Positions 51,682 through 61,400 of a stretch of 64,000 nt of DNA are shown one piece after another. Position 1 is the first letter of the stretch. Every line of letters starts with the position of its first letter. Origin of the DNA: Kribbella pratensis (lineage in GTDB: Bacteria > Actinomycetota > Actinomycetes > Propionibacteriales > Kribbellaceae); the NCBI RefSeq assembly GCF_004366075.1, contig NZ_SODU01000006.1, positions 62,001-126,000 of the forward strand. Reading direction: 5' to 3'. Both the position numbers and the translations under genes were made by a program. The notes below the pieces were generated by a model, which saw only the letters and a list, made by a program, of their open reading frames with translations, did not search any database and was not told the origin of the DNA.

Positions 51682-52539
51682 CTAGCGGCGGTCCGGCCCG
51701 GGGTCGGTGCCATCCGGGATCCATTCCTGGACAGTGATCTCGTCCCCCACCCGGATGTTGCCAGGGGCAAGTACTGCGCCCTTGACGCCGAAGCTCACCC
51801 CGCCGCCGTAGGCGGGTTCCCGCCGGTACGTCGCCAGCGTCCGGGTCGGCTCCGGCCCGGACTTGGCGCCGGTGGCCTGATCCACGGTCGGCACCGCGCA
51901 CCGGATCCCGCGCGCGGAGTACCCGATCTCCACCGCGCCGGCGGTCATCCGCAGCACCTTGTCCTCGGTGTGCGGCTCGGGCCACCCGGAAACGACGAGG
52001 TTCGGCCGGAAACGGTTCATCGGAATCGCGTTTCCGCCGTGTTCCACGATGCGCGCGTTCAGACCGTCGAGTGACGCCTGCGACGTGATCATCAAGGCGT
52101 GCGCGTCGCCGAATCCGGTCAGCCCGCGATGCGCGCCCCATCCGGGCCGCTCGTGCTCGGGCGTCACGCGAACCAGAGCTGCCGGCGCACCGAGGCGCGC
52201 GGTGAACCACTCGTCCGCGGCCGGGTCCTGCACGATGCCCTGCCCGAACCATTTCTCGAACAGGCTGACGTCACGCCGCTTCCCGTCGTACCGGATCTCG
52301 ATCTCGAGGTCCGGGGCGCCGGGCGCCGAGAGCCGGAGCGCGTCGCCGGCGAGTTCGGCGCGCAGCGTGGCCATCGCGGGCAGCTTGCGCTGACTGAGGA
52401 ACGACCCGTCCGGCTGGACCAGCATGAACAACCGGTCGTGCAGCAGACCGGTCGGTCCGGCCTCGGCGGATTCGACGGAGATCCCGGCAAGGCCCTTCAC
52501 CGGGTAGTAGGCCAGGGCGGCAACCTTTGCAACGGACAC
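51682..52539 (-). CDS. MOSC domain protein
   Basis: 285 aa. N-terminal MOSC beta-barrel domain (about 1-115, VAALAYYPVKGLAGISVESAEAGPTGLLHDRLFMLVQPDGSFLSQRKLPAMATLRAEL) and C-terminal MOSC domain (about 130-280) with FRPNLVVSG, IRCAVPTVDQATG (candidate molybdenum-cofactor sulfur-carrier Cys) and GVSFGVKGAVLAPGNIRVGDEI. Related proteins bind sulfurated molybdenum cofactor (mARC/YcbX-like). No partner redox gene is adjacent. Confidence 0.92.
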   Translation of the reverse strand: MSVAKVAALAYYPVKGLAGISVESAEAGPTGLLHDRLFMLVQPDGSFLSQRKLPAMATLRAELAGDALRLSAPGAPDLEIEIRYDGKRRDVSLFEKWFGQGIVQDPAADEWFTARLGAPAALVRVTPEHERPGWGAHRGLTGFGDAHALMITSQASLDGLNARIVEHGGNAIPMNRFRPNLVVSGWPEPHTEDKVLRMTAGAVEIGYSARGIRCAVPTVDQATGAKSGPEPTRTLATYRREPAYGGGVSFGVKGAVLAPGNIRVGDEITVQEWIPDGTDPGPDRR

Positions 52540-52558
52540 AGGACCAGCCTAACCGGCC

Positions 52559-52594
52559 TTGATCTGTTGAAACATGTTGAGTTATGTTTGAACA
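52559..52594 (+). promoter_or_regulatory. Promoter with twin TGTT-N2-AACA operators
   Basis: TTGATC (52559-52564) and TATGTT (52583-52588) with an 18-bp spacer. TGTTGAAACA (52565-52574) and TGTTTGAACA (52585-52594) are two copies of the dyad TGTT-N2-AACA spaced exactly 20 bp apart, one in the spacer and one over the -10 and start point. This is the layout of an autorepressor site. Confidence 0.55.
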
Positions 52595-52595
52595 C

Positions 52596-53165
52596 GTGGA
52601 GGACGTCGCTGCTTTCGCTGCCGCCTTGGACCGGGTACGTCGTCAGGCGGGTCTGAGCTATCGCCAATTGGCGGACCGCGCGCTTTACTCGCATCCGCAT
52701 CTGATCCGCGCGACGAGCGGCAAGCACCTCCCGACCTGGGATGTGGCCGCTGCCTACCTCACCGGCTGTGGAGTTCCGATGGATCTGCTGCCGGTCTGGC
52801 GCCGGCGTTGGCAGCAGGCGAGCCGCGACCCGCGCGACATCGTCGGCCTGCTGGAGAACGCGCAGAACCTCGAAGACCTGGGCACAGCGGTCGCGGCACT
52901 CACCCGACCACGATCGTTGCGAGCGCTCGAGCAGCAGAGCGGGATCCCGCGAGCCACGATCCAGGCGTGGCTCCAGGGCACCAGGCTCCCGGGCCGGGAC
53001 CGCCTCGACCACCTCGTCCGCTCGGTCGGCGCAACACCTGCCGAGCGCACCGCGGTCGCCAACGCCGTAGACCGCCTCGCCACCGGACGAGACCGAGTCG
53101 GCCGCGCACCGGTCAGCTCTGCGCGGGTCAGGTCCGGAAGACTGAGGCCGGCGCCCGCGGCGTGA
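52596..53165 (+). CDS. Helix-turn-helix (XRE-like) regulator
   Basis: 189 aa with two HTH-like segments: LDRVRRQAGLSYRQLADRALYSHPHLIRATSGKHLPTWDVAAAYLTGCG (about 10-58) and ALTRPRSLRALEQQSGIPRATIQAWLQGTRLPGRDRLDHLVRSVG (about 100-145). This resembles actinobacterial proteins with a tandem Xre-type domain. I chose GTG 52596 because the promoter places the start point there (leaderless); ATG 52584 overlaps the -10. It probably binds the twin dyads upstream of itself. Confidence 0.75.
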   Translation: MEDVAAFAAALDRVRRQAGLSYRQLADRALYSHPHLIRATSGKHLPTWDVAAAYLTGCGVPMDLLPVWRRRWQQASRDPRDIVGLLENAQNLEDLGTAVAALTRPRSLRALEQQSGIPRATIQAWLQGTRLPGRDRLDHLVRSVGATPAERTAVANAVDRLATGRDRVGRAPVSSARVRSGRLRPAPAA

Positions 53166-53934
53166 CGAAGCCTTCCGCATCGGTCAGCGGCGCCGCTTTC
53201 CCGGCAAGCTCCTGCAAAGGCATCACGTCGTACGGCGGTTGCGCCCGCCGGCCCGCATCCGTCAGATCGGGAACGGGCTGCGGCGACGCCACCATGATGA
53301 CGTTCCCGAATCCCTTGCCCCGCAGGATCTTCCGCTCCGCGAGCACGACGCCCGCGCCAACCACGTCCCGTACCGTCGCCGCCGTACGCCGGATGAACGG
53401 CAGCCCGGCCTTCCCGTCGATCAGGTTCGCGACAAGCACACCCGTCGGCCGCAGCACCCGAGCACACTCCGCGAAGAACTCCGCCGTCACCAGATTCGCC
53501 GGCACCGACTCGTGCTCGAAGGCATCCAGGATCACCAGATCCATCGAGTCGTCGTACAACTCGGTGATTCCCGCCCGCCCCGTGACCGGGCGCACCTTGA
53601 TCCCGGACCGCTTCGGCAACGGCAACGTCTCGCGAACGAACTCGGTCAGATCCTCGTCCGGTTCGAGCACGATCTGACGTGACCGAGGCCGCGTCACAGC
53701 GACGTACCGCGGCAAACTCAGCGCGGCGCCACCGACATGCGCCACCGCAACCGGCTGCCGCCGCGGCGCAACCGCATCAACGACGTCACCGATCCGCCGC
53801 ATGTACTCGAACGACAGGTTCCCCGGATCCGCCAGATCCACCTGCGACTGCGGCGACCCGTCGACCCGCAACACAAACGTCCCATCCGCCTGTGCCTCAA
53901 CAGAAGCCATCCCCGACCCAGTCCGCCGCTCCAC
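53128..53934 (-). CDS. Spermidine synthase-like methyltransferase-fold protein
   Basis: A 268-aa Rossmann-fold protein of the spermine/spermidine synthase superfamily. VAVAHVGGAALSLPRYVAVTRPRSRQIVLEPDEDLTEFVRETLPLP is the nucleotide-binding strand-loop, YDDSMDLVILDAFEHESVPANLVTAEFFAECARVLRPTGVLVANLID the acceptor region. No membrane part. True aminopropyltransferase activity is doubtful; many actinobacterial copies are uncharacterised. GTG 53934 has GGGAG upstream; GTG 53940 is an alternative. The start lies just beyond a 23-bp perfect palindrome. Confidence 0.82.
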   Translation of the reverse strand: MERRTGSGMASVEAQADGTFVLRVDGSPQSQVDLADPGNLSFEYMRRIGDVVDAVAPRRQPVAVAHVGGAALSLPRYVAVTRPRSRQIVLEPDEDLTEFVRETLPLPKRSGIKVRPVTGRAGITELYDDSMDLVILDAFEHESVPANLVTAEFFAECARVLRPTGVLVANLIDGKAGLPFIRRTAATVRDVVGAGVVLAERKILRGKGFGNVIMVASPQPVPDLTDAGRRAQPPYDVMPLQELAGKAAPLTDAEGFVTPRAPASVFRT

Positions 53935-53950
53935 GCGCACATGCTCCCAT

Positions 53951-54007
53951 CTTTGAGAACCCACCAACCGTTTGGCCGCGGGCAAAACGGTTGGTGGGTT
54001 CTCAAAG
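53951..54007. repeat. 57-bp perfect palindrome (23-bp arms, 11-nt loop)
   Basis: 53951-53973 (beginning CTTTGAGAACCC) is the exact reverse complement of 53985-54007. It sits between the divergent starts of the methyltransferase-like gene and mdh, less than 20 bp before the former start. No T-run follows on either strand. Because it is upstream of both genes it cannot be an ordinary terminator; it could be a mobile palindrome, an insulator or an operator. Its arms are less GC-rich than the surroundings. Confidence 0.7.
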
Positions 54008-54038
54008 TTGATGTGAGCAAGTCGGCGGTGCCCCAGCG

Positions 54039-54067
54039 TTGGGCTGCGACACCTGGCTTGCTAGCGT
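54039..54067 (+). promoter_or_regulatory. Promoter of mdh
   Basis: TTGGGC (54039-54044), a 17-bp spacer and TAGCGT (54062-54067) give a good actinobacterial housekeeping promoter; the leader would be about 30 nt and contains AGGAG before the GTG at 54103. Confidence 0.55.
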
Positions 54068-54102
54068 CCGAAGCACACAATCGGATGAGCTAGGAGCATG
54101 TC

Positions 54103-55095
54103 GTGAGCACTACACCGGTGAAGGTGGCCGTTACCGGGGCCGCAGGGAATATCGGTTACAGCCTGCTGTTCCGGATCGCGAGCGGCGCGCTGCTCGGGCC
54201 GGACACGCCGGTGGAGCTGCGGCTGCTGGAGATCACCCCGGCGCTGAAGGCGCTCGAGGGGGTCGTGATGGAGCTCGAGGACTCCGCCTTCCCGACACTC
54301 GCCGGTATCGAGATCGGCGACGACCCGAACGTCGTGTTCGACGGGGTCAACGTCGCGCTGCTGGTGGGCGCGCGGCCGCGGACCAAGGGGATGGAGCGCG
54401 GCGACCTGCTGGAGGCGAACGGCGCGATCTTCACCGTCCAGGGCAAGGCGCTGAACGACCACGCCGCCGACGACATCCGCATCACCGTCACCGGCAACCC
54501 GGCGAACACCAACGCGCTGATCGCGAAGAGCAACGCGCCGGACATCCCGGCCGAGCAGTTCTCGGCGCTGACCCGGCTGGACCACAACCGGGCGCTGGCG
54601 CAGCTGGCGAAGAAGACCGGCACGCACGTCACCGACCTGAAGAAGCTGACGATCTGGGGCAACCACTCCGCGACGCAGTATCCGGACATCTTCCACGCCG
54701 AGGTGGCCGGCAAGAACGCCGCCGAGGTCGTCAACGACCAGGCCTGGCTGGAGAACGACTTCCTGCCGACCGTGCAGAAGCGCGGCGCCGCCATCATCGA
54801 GGCCCGCGGCGCGTCGTCGGCGGCCTCCGCGGCGGCCGCCACCATCGACCACACCCGCGACTGGCTGAAGGGCTCGCCCGAGGGTGACTGGCTGTCGATG
54901 GCGGTCGTCTCCGACGGTTCGTACGACGTGCCGGAGGGCCTGATCTCGTCGTTCCCGGTGACCACCAAGGACGGCAACTGGGAGATCGTCCAGGGCCTGG
55001 AGATCAACGAGTTCTCCCGCGGCAAGATCGACGCGTCGACCGCCGAGCTCGGCGAGGAGCGCGCCGCCGTGAAGGACCTCGGCCTGATCGGCTGA
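54103..55095 (+). CDS. mdh: Malate dehydrogenase
   Basis: 330-aa NAD-dependent malate dehydrogenase of the TCA cycle. VAVTGAAGNIGYSLLFRIASGALLG is the nucleotide-binding loop; LVGARPRTKGMERGDLL carries the substrate arginines, VTGNPANTNALIA and TRLDHNRALAQLA follow, and the catalytic His is in TIWGNHSATQYPD. The length and sequence match the actinobacterial cytosolic-type MDH. The GTG start has AGGAG upstream. Confidence 0.97.
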   Translation: MSTTPVKVAVTGAAGNIGYSLLFRIASGALLGPDTPVELRLLEITPALKALEGVVMELEDSAFPTLAGIEIGDDPNVVFDGVNVALLVGARPRTKGMERGDLLEANGAIFTVQGKALNDHAADDIRITVTGNPANTNALIAKSNAPDIPAEQFSALTRLDHNRALAQLAKKTGTHVTDLKKLTIWGNHSATQYPDIFHAEVAGKNAAEVVNDQAWLENDFLPTVQKRGAAIIEARGASSAASAAAATIDHTRDWLKGSPEGDWLSMAVVSDGSYDVPEGLISSFPVTTKDGNWEIVQGLEINEFSRGKIDASTAELGEERAAVKDLGLIG

Positions 55096-55105
55096 CAACA
55101 CCTGA

Positions 55106-55144
55106 CAGAACGGCCCCCGGGATGGCGTCCCGGGGACCGTTCTG
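55106..55144. terminator. Bidirectional terminator between mdh and subtilase
   Basis: 17-nt arms (55106-55122 with 55128-55144) with a single wobble position and a 5-nt loop lie between the convergent stops of mdh (55095) and the subtilase gene (55151), serving both. Confidence 0.85.
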
Positions 55145-55150
55145 CTGTTC

Positions 55151-58100
55151 TCACCGCAGGCTGTAGGCGGCGATCACAGTTTGCGTCGTGCTGTTCCCGG
55201 CCGCGTCCGTCGTGGTGGAGCGCAGCGAGACGGTCTTGCCGGACGGCGTCGGGAAGACCGCCTTGCCGCCGGCAACCGGCGCCTGACGCCAGGTCGCTCC
55301 GGCGTCACCGGAGTACTCGATCTTCACCTTCGCCACCGCACCGCCCTTGACCTCGTACGGCAGGACGGTGACCGGCTTGCGTTCCATCGTGTTGTTCCCG
55401 TCCAGCTCCGGCCGGAACGCGACGGTGTGGATCGGAACGCTCGGCTGATCTGCCGACGACGTGAACGTCGCCTCCAGATCGACCCGCGTCGAGAACGGCC
55501 ACAGCGCCTGTGTGCCGGTCGTGACCAGCTTGTACGACGCCTTGCCGGCGGGCAGGTCCGCGACGCCGATGCTGCCGAACCGCGTCGAGGACCCGATCTC
55601 GGTCCCGTCGCGGTACAGCTTCGCGCTCGCCGGCGTCATGGAGATGAACCCGGCGTGCCCGTCCGCGTCGGTGAGGCTGTACAGCGAGATGTTCAGCTCG
55701 CTCCCCGACCGAGTCGCGGCGTACACCGACGGCACGAACGTGGCCGCGTTCCACCGTTCGGTGTAGTACCGGCCGGCCTTGTACAGCACCGGCTTCCCCT
55801 CCAGGCGCCACTTCGGGAGCGGGAAGTCTCCGCCGTCCGTGTCCTCCTCGGTCACGCCGGACCAGCCGTACTGCGTGTCGTCGAGGTAGTACCGGATCGT
55901 CCGCGGCACGTCGAGGCGGATAACGCGAGCCCAGCCACCACCGCCGTCGGGCATCACCGGCATCAGCATCTTGAACACCCGTGGATCCGCGGTCGCGTTG
56001 ACCGTGCTGTCCACGGTCGCGAGGTCGGACTGCTTCACCTGCCGGTCGAACCCGGTGGGGAACTCGCCCGGGAAGTAGTTCGCGATCCCGTACAGGTACG
56101 GCGTGTTCGTGAACAATCCGTCGGCACCCGGCACACCCCACTGGGACGTGACGTGCCCGGTCAGCTCGGCCGCGGACAGCTTCGGTCCGGCGCTGTACGT
56201 GTACATCTTCCCGGACAGGAAACCGCCCGCGGAGTACATGTACGTGCCGTCCTTGATCTTCCGGTCGAAGCCGATGTCCGAGTTCGCCTGCTTCGCGTCG
56301 GCCTTCGGCACCGACGTCGTGATCGGCTTCGCGTTCCGCGCGTCCAGGACGACGGTCTGGTCCGAGGTGAGCTTCACACTGGGCGCGGTCAGCGAGAAGA
56401 AGATCCAGTCTTCCGGTCCACGCTCGAATTCCTGGAACTGACTGAGCAGATACTCGCCCTGTGGCAGCCTGAGCCTCACCGTCCCGTTCTCGTCCGGCGA
56501 GTACATGTCGTATGCGTCGTTGTCGACGCCGACGAGCGACAGCGGGTAGTCCGGGTCCGGTGCACCGTCGGGCCGGACCAGCTTGACGGTCAGGTTGTAC
56601 GTCGGACCTTCCTTGTCCACACCCACCGGTACGACGACCGTCTGACCGCCCACGGTGGCAGTGATCCGGCCGCTGTACAGCCCGTCCGCACCGCCGAGTG
56701 CGGTGTCCGACGTCGCCTGCACAGACGCCGTACCACCGGCCGGGACGGTCACCGAGTCGGCGCTCAGCTTCAGCGCACCAGCCGGAGCCGCCGCACCGTC
56801 AGGCCCGTTCAGCTCCGACGTCAGCGACAGCGTGACGGCCGCGTCGCCCAGGTTCCGGAACGTCACGTCGCGCGTGACCGGCTGGTCGTCGGAGTGCGGG
56901 TACGCCGCCTTCCCGAACGACACGCTGCCGGGCTCACTCACCACGGTCTGCTTGATCGCGGTCGTCAGGTCGATCCGTCCGGCGCCCTGCTGGAACGACG
57001 TCTGGCCGGCCGCGACCTTCGCCGAACCCATCAACGCCGCCTTCACCTCGGCCGGCGTCCAGGTCGGATGCTCCTGCAGCAGGATCGCGGCAGCGCCGGC
57101 GGTGTGCGGCGTCGCCATCGACGTACCGGAAAGCCGCAGGTACTTGTCGCCGACCGGTTCGCCGATCGAGGAGTCCTTCGACTTCGCCGCCACGATGTCC
57201 GTGCCCGGCGCGGTCACGTCCGGCTTCAGCGCGCTGTCCCCGACCCGCGGCCCGCGACTCGACGTCACGTTGAGCTGGTCCTGCTTGGTCACGTTGCCGA
57301 CCGTCAGCGCCGCGTCTGCGCTGCCGGGCGAGCTGATCGTTCCGTCACCCGGCCCTTCGTTGCCAGCGGCAATCACGAACAACGTGCCGGACTGCGCGGT
57401 CAGCCGGTTCACGGCCTCCTCGATCGGATCGAGCTCGGGCGTGTCCCGGCCGCCGATGCTGAGGTTGACGATCTTCGCCTTGACGTCGTTCGCGGCCCAC
57501 TCCATACCGGCGAGGATCGCGGACTCCTCGCAACCCCAGACCTCGCAGATCTTGCCGTCGTAGATGCGCGCGTCCGGCGCCACGCCCTTGTAGCGCCCGT
57601 CCGACGCGGCACCGGTGCCGGCGATCGTCGACGCGACGTGCGTACCGTGGCCGACCAGGTCGTCCGCCGGCTCCGTGGTGAGGTTCTTCTCCCCCGCGAT
57701 CTGCGTCGCGAGATCCGGATGGGTCGCGTCGACGCCGGAGTCGAGCACCGCGACCGACACGCCCTTCCCCGTGTACCCGGCCTGCCACGCGACCGGTCCA
57801 CCGATCTGCGGCACCGACTGGTCCAGCAGCAGCTTCCGCCTGCCGTCCAGCCACAGCTTGCTGAACCCGGCCGAGCTCATGAACGCCTTGGCATTGCTCT
57901 TGCTGACCTTCATCGCCGCACCGCTGATCGACGGCAACTGCCGCGTGACCCGCGTTCCGGCCGGTACGGCGCGCTTCGCGGTGCCGGCGTACGTCGTCAG
58001 CACCGGGATGGTGCTCGTCGACGCGTCGTCGTACCCGCCCTTGACCAGCTCGGCGACATCGAACAGCCGGCGGTCGATCCGGCCGTCCCCGACTGCTTGA

Positions 58101-58390
58101 TAGACGTCGGCCGGGATCACGTAGGCGTGGTCCCGGACCCGGTAGGTGTTGAAGCCGACGTGCTCCCGTCCGGCCGCGGGCTGGACCGTCGTCTTGGTCA
58201 CGTCGCCGCCGGCCAGAACCACTCGGTCGCCGGTGATCAGCGTGACGCTGACGTCCTTGCCGCCGGCCGCCCGGGCGGATGGCTGAGCGGACGGTGCCGC
58301 AGCGGCGGGCGTCATCAGCCCGACGGCAAGGCCCGCGACCGCCAGGACGGCGATCGCGGGCATTCCTCTGCGCGTAGATCTCGAACTCAC
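55151..58390 (-). CDS. Large secreted subtilase (S8), paralogue A
   Basis: 1079 aa. Signal peptide at about 1-43, a propeptide-like region (KDVSVTLITGDRVVLAGGDVT... to about 190), then the S8 domain: LDSGVDATHPDL (Asp), DLVGHGTHVASTIAGTG (His), AAGNEGPGD (oxyanion Asn) and LSGTSMATPHTAGAAAILLQEHP (Ser). From about 500 to the end are beta-sandwich domains, ending with an Ig-like module (GGAVAKVKIEYSGDAGATWRQAPVAGGKAVFPTPSGKTVSLRSTTTDAAGNSTTQTVIAAYSLR). GTG start with GGGGTGAGG upstream. It is 70 bp downstream of a close paralogue. Confidence 0.93.
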   Translation of the reverse strand: MSSRSTRRGMPAIAVLAVAGLAVGLMTPAAAAPSAQPSARAAGGKDVSVTLITGDRVVLAGGDVTKTTVQPAAGREHVGFNTYRVRDHAYVIPADVYQAVGDGRIDRRLFDVAELVKGGYDDASTSTIPVLTTYAGTAKRAVPAGTRVTRQLPSISGAAMKVSKSNAKAFMSSAGFSKLWLDGRRKLLLDQSVPQIGGPVAWQAGYTGKGVSVAVLDSGVDATHPDLATQIAGEKNLTTEPADDLVGHGTHVASTIAGTGAASDGRYKGVAPDARIYDGKICEVWGCEESAILAGMEWAANDVKAKIVNLSIGGRDTPELDPIEEAVNRLTAQSGTLFVIAAGNEGPGDGTISSPGSADAALTVGNVTKQDQLNVTSSRGPRVGDSALKPDVTAPGTDIVAAKSKDSSIGEPVGDKYLRLSGTSMATPHTAGAAAILLQEHPTWTPAEVKAALMGSAKVAAGQTSFQQGAGRIDLTTAIKQTVVSEPGSVSFGKAAYPHSDDQPVTRDVTFRNLGDAAVTLSLTSELNGPDGAAAPAGALKLSADSVTVPAGGTASVQATSDTALGGADGLYSGRITATVGGQTVVVPVGVDKEGPTYNLTVKLVRPDGAPDPDYPLSLVGVDNDAYDMYSPDENGTVRLRLPQGEYLLSQFQEFERGPEDWIFFSLTAPSVKLTSDQTVVLDARNAKPITTSVPKADAKQANSDIGFDRKIKDGTYMYSAGGFLSGKMYTYSAGPKLSAAELTGHVTSQWGVPGADGLFTNTPYLYGIANYFPGEFPTGFDRQVKQSDLATVDSTVNATADPRVFKMLMPVMPDGGGGWARVIRLDVPRTIRYYLDDTQYGWSGVTEEDTDGGDFPLPKWRLEGKPVLYKAGRYYTERWNAATFVPSVYAATRSGSELNISLYSLTDADGHAGFISMTPASAKLYRDGTEIGSSTRFGSIGVADLPAGKASYKLVTTGTQALWPFSTRVDLEATFTSSADQPSVPIHTVAFRPELDGNNTMERKPVTVLPYEVKGGAVAKVKIEYSGDAGATWRQAPVAGGKAVFPTPSGKTVSLRSTTTDAAGNSTTQTVIAAYSLR

Positions 58391-58460
58391 TGCCTCACCC
58401 CAAAAGTCGGTTGTCTGCGCAACTGCTAGAACGCGGCAACCGGTCTCCGGGGTTGCGTCG

Positions 58461-61400
58461 TCAGCGCATCGCGTACGACCCGATGACGGTCAGGTCCGTG
58501 ACGTTGCCGGCGCCGTCGACGAGGTGCGACCGCAGCGAGACGCTCTTTCCGGCCGGCGTCTGGAAGATCGCCTTGTACCGGCCGTGACCGATCGGCGCGA
58601 CCGCGGCGTTCTTCCAGGTCTTACCGCCGTCACCGGACACCTGGACCGTCAGCTTCCGGATCACCGGCAACTGCTGCCCAGCCTGCGCGTCCACCACGAC
58701 GGGCAGGACAGTGACCGGCTTGCGCTCGGCCACGTTGTGATCGTCCACCGTGGGCTGGTAGCGGATGCCCAGTAGCGGCAGCCTGGTCTCCTCGGACGTG
58801 GCCGCCGAGCTGAACGTCCACCGCAGATCGGTCCGGGTGGCGAACGGGCTCTTCGACTGCGTCTGCGTCGACACCAGCGTGTACGTCGTCTTCGCCGCAG
58901 GCAGCTCGGACGCCTCGACGTACCCGAAGAACGGCGACTCGGCCACGACCTTCCCCTCCTGCATCAGCTTGCTGGACTCCGAGTCGGTGGCGATGAACCC
59001 ACTGTTCCCGTCCGCGTCACCGAGGCCGTAGGCCGACACGAACAGGCCGTTCCCTTGCCGGACCGCCTTGTCCGGCGCGATCGTGAACGCCGCCGCGTTG
59101 AACCGTTCGCGGTACGACTTGCCGGCCCGGTACTCCTTCGACGGCGACATGAGCCGGCTGATCGTCTCCGGGAACGGGTTCTCCGGATCCGTACTCGGGA
59201 TGATCTCGTCGACCTCGGTCTGCCAGGTGGCCGGCTTGCCGTCGACGTACGCCGTCGTGGTCAGCGGCGCCTTGCCGTACATCAGTCCGACCGCCCAGCC
59301 GCCACTCATCCCCGGCCCGCTGCCGAACACGATCCGCTCGTGCTCCCGGTCGCTGGTGGCGTTGACGGTCTGCTGGAGCGTGGCCTGGTCGTTCGCCTTG
59401 ACGTTCCGGATGAACCCGGTCGGGAACACGCCCGGGAACGTGTTGACCTGTCCGACGAAGTACGGCGAGTTGCTGAACGACCCGTTGGCGTCCGGCTTCG
59501 CCCACTGCGACGTGACATGGCCGGTGAACTGCTCCTGCGGCAACACATCGGATCCCACCTGCGCGGTGTAGATCCCGCCGAATCCGAAGGACAAGTTGGC
59601 GTAGCTCATTCCGTTCTTACCGTCCGCGGATGTCCGGTCGAATCCGATGTCGGCGAGCGCGGCCTCCGCGCCGGCCTGCGGCACGGTCACCTTCACCGGC
59701 TTCGTCGTCCGCGCGTCGAACACCACCGTGGTGTCCTCGGTGAGCTTGATCGACGGCTGTACGAGCCCGTAGCTGACCAGATCGCCGTCCGGCTGCTCGA
59801 CGTACTGGCTGTTCTGCACCAGGTACTCGCCCTTCAGCAACCGCAGTTTGAGCGTGTCGGTGCCGTCGCCTAGGAACTGGAACAAGTTCCGGTCCACCGC
59901 GGACAGGACGCCATCGAACGGGGCCGGCTTTCCGTCCGCACCGATCGCCTTCAGGGTGAGGTTGTAGCTCTCCTTCTCCTTGTCCACGCCGATCGCCGAC
60001 GTGACGCTGACATCGCCCGCGGTCGCGGTGAGGCGGCCGGAGTACGTGCCGTCCGGGCCGTCGTGCTTGGTGTTCGAGGTCGCCTGGACAGTGGCCGTGC
60101 CGCCCGCCGGGACGGTGACCGTGGTCGCACTCAGCTTGAGCGCGCCCGCCGGAGCGGGGCTGCCGTCCGGGCCGTTCAACGACGCGGCCAGGTTGAGCGT
60201 GACGGGCCGGTCGCCGAGGTTGCGGTACGTCACGGTCCTGGTGACCGGGGCGTCGTCGCCGTGCGGCCAGACCGCCGTGCCGAACGAGACGTTGCCGGGC
60301 TCGGCGATCACGGTCTGCTTGATGCCCTTGGCAACATCCACCCGGCCGGCGCCCTGCTCGAACGCGGTCTGGTCCGCGGCCGGCTTGGCCGAACCCATCA
60401 GCGCGCCCTTGAGCTCGGCCGCCTTCCAGTTCGGGTGTTCCTGCGCGAGGATCGCGGCCGACCCGACCACGTGCGGCGTCGCCATCGACGTACCGTCGAG
60501 ACGCAGGTAGTCCGCGCCGACCGGCTCGCCGATGATCGAGTCCTTCGCCTTCGCGGCGACGATCGACACCCCCGGCGCGCTGATGTCCGGCTTCACGGCG
60601 CCGTCGCCGACGCGCGGACCACGGCTGGAGAAGTCGGCCAACTGGTTCTGCTTGTCGACCGCGCCGACCGTGAGCGCGGCGTCCGCACTACCCGGCGAGC
60701 CGATGCTCTGCTCCCCCGGGCCTTCGTTGCCGGCGGCAATCACGAACAGCGTGCCGGTCTGTGCGGTCAGCCGGTTCACGGCCTCCTCGAGCGGGTCGAT
60801 GCCCGGGGTGTCGGTGCCGCCGAGGCTCAGGTTGACGACCTTGGCCTTGATTTCGGTCGCAGCCCACTCCATCCCGGCCAGGATCGCGGAGTCCGGGCAG
60901 CTGCCGAAGTCGTCACAGACCTTGCCGTCGTACAGTCTCGAGTCCGGGGCCACGCCCTTGTACTTGCCGCTCGACGCGGCCGCCGTACCGGCGATCGTCG
61001 AGGCGACGTGCGTACCGTGGCCGAAGTGGTCGCCGTCCGGGGAGTCGGTGAAGTTCTTGCCGCCCACCACCTGGGTCGCGAGGTCGGGATGGGCCTTGTC
61101 GATCCCGGTGTCGAGGACCGCGACCGGGATGCCCTTGCCGGTGTAGCCCGCCTGCCAGGCGGTCGGTGCGCCGATCTGCGGCACCGACTGGTCCAGCGTG
61201 ACCTTGCGCTTGCCGTCGAGCCAGATCTTGTCGATGCCGGTCCCGTCCAGGACCTTCGAGTCCTTGGTGACCTTCAGCGCGGCGCCGTTGATGACGGGCA
61301 GCTGTCGCGAGACGGTCGCTCCCGGTATGGCGGCTCGCTTCTGGGCCTTGCCGCTGTACGTGACGATCAGCGGCAGCGTGTCGTCGTACCCGTCCTTGAT

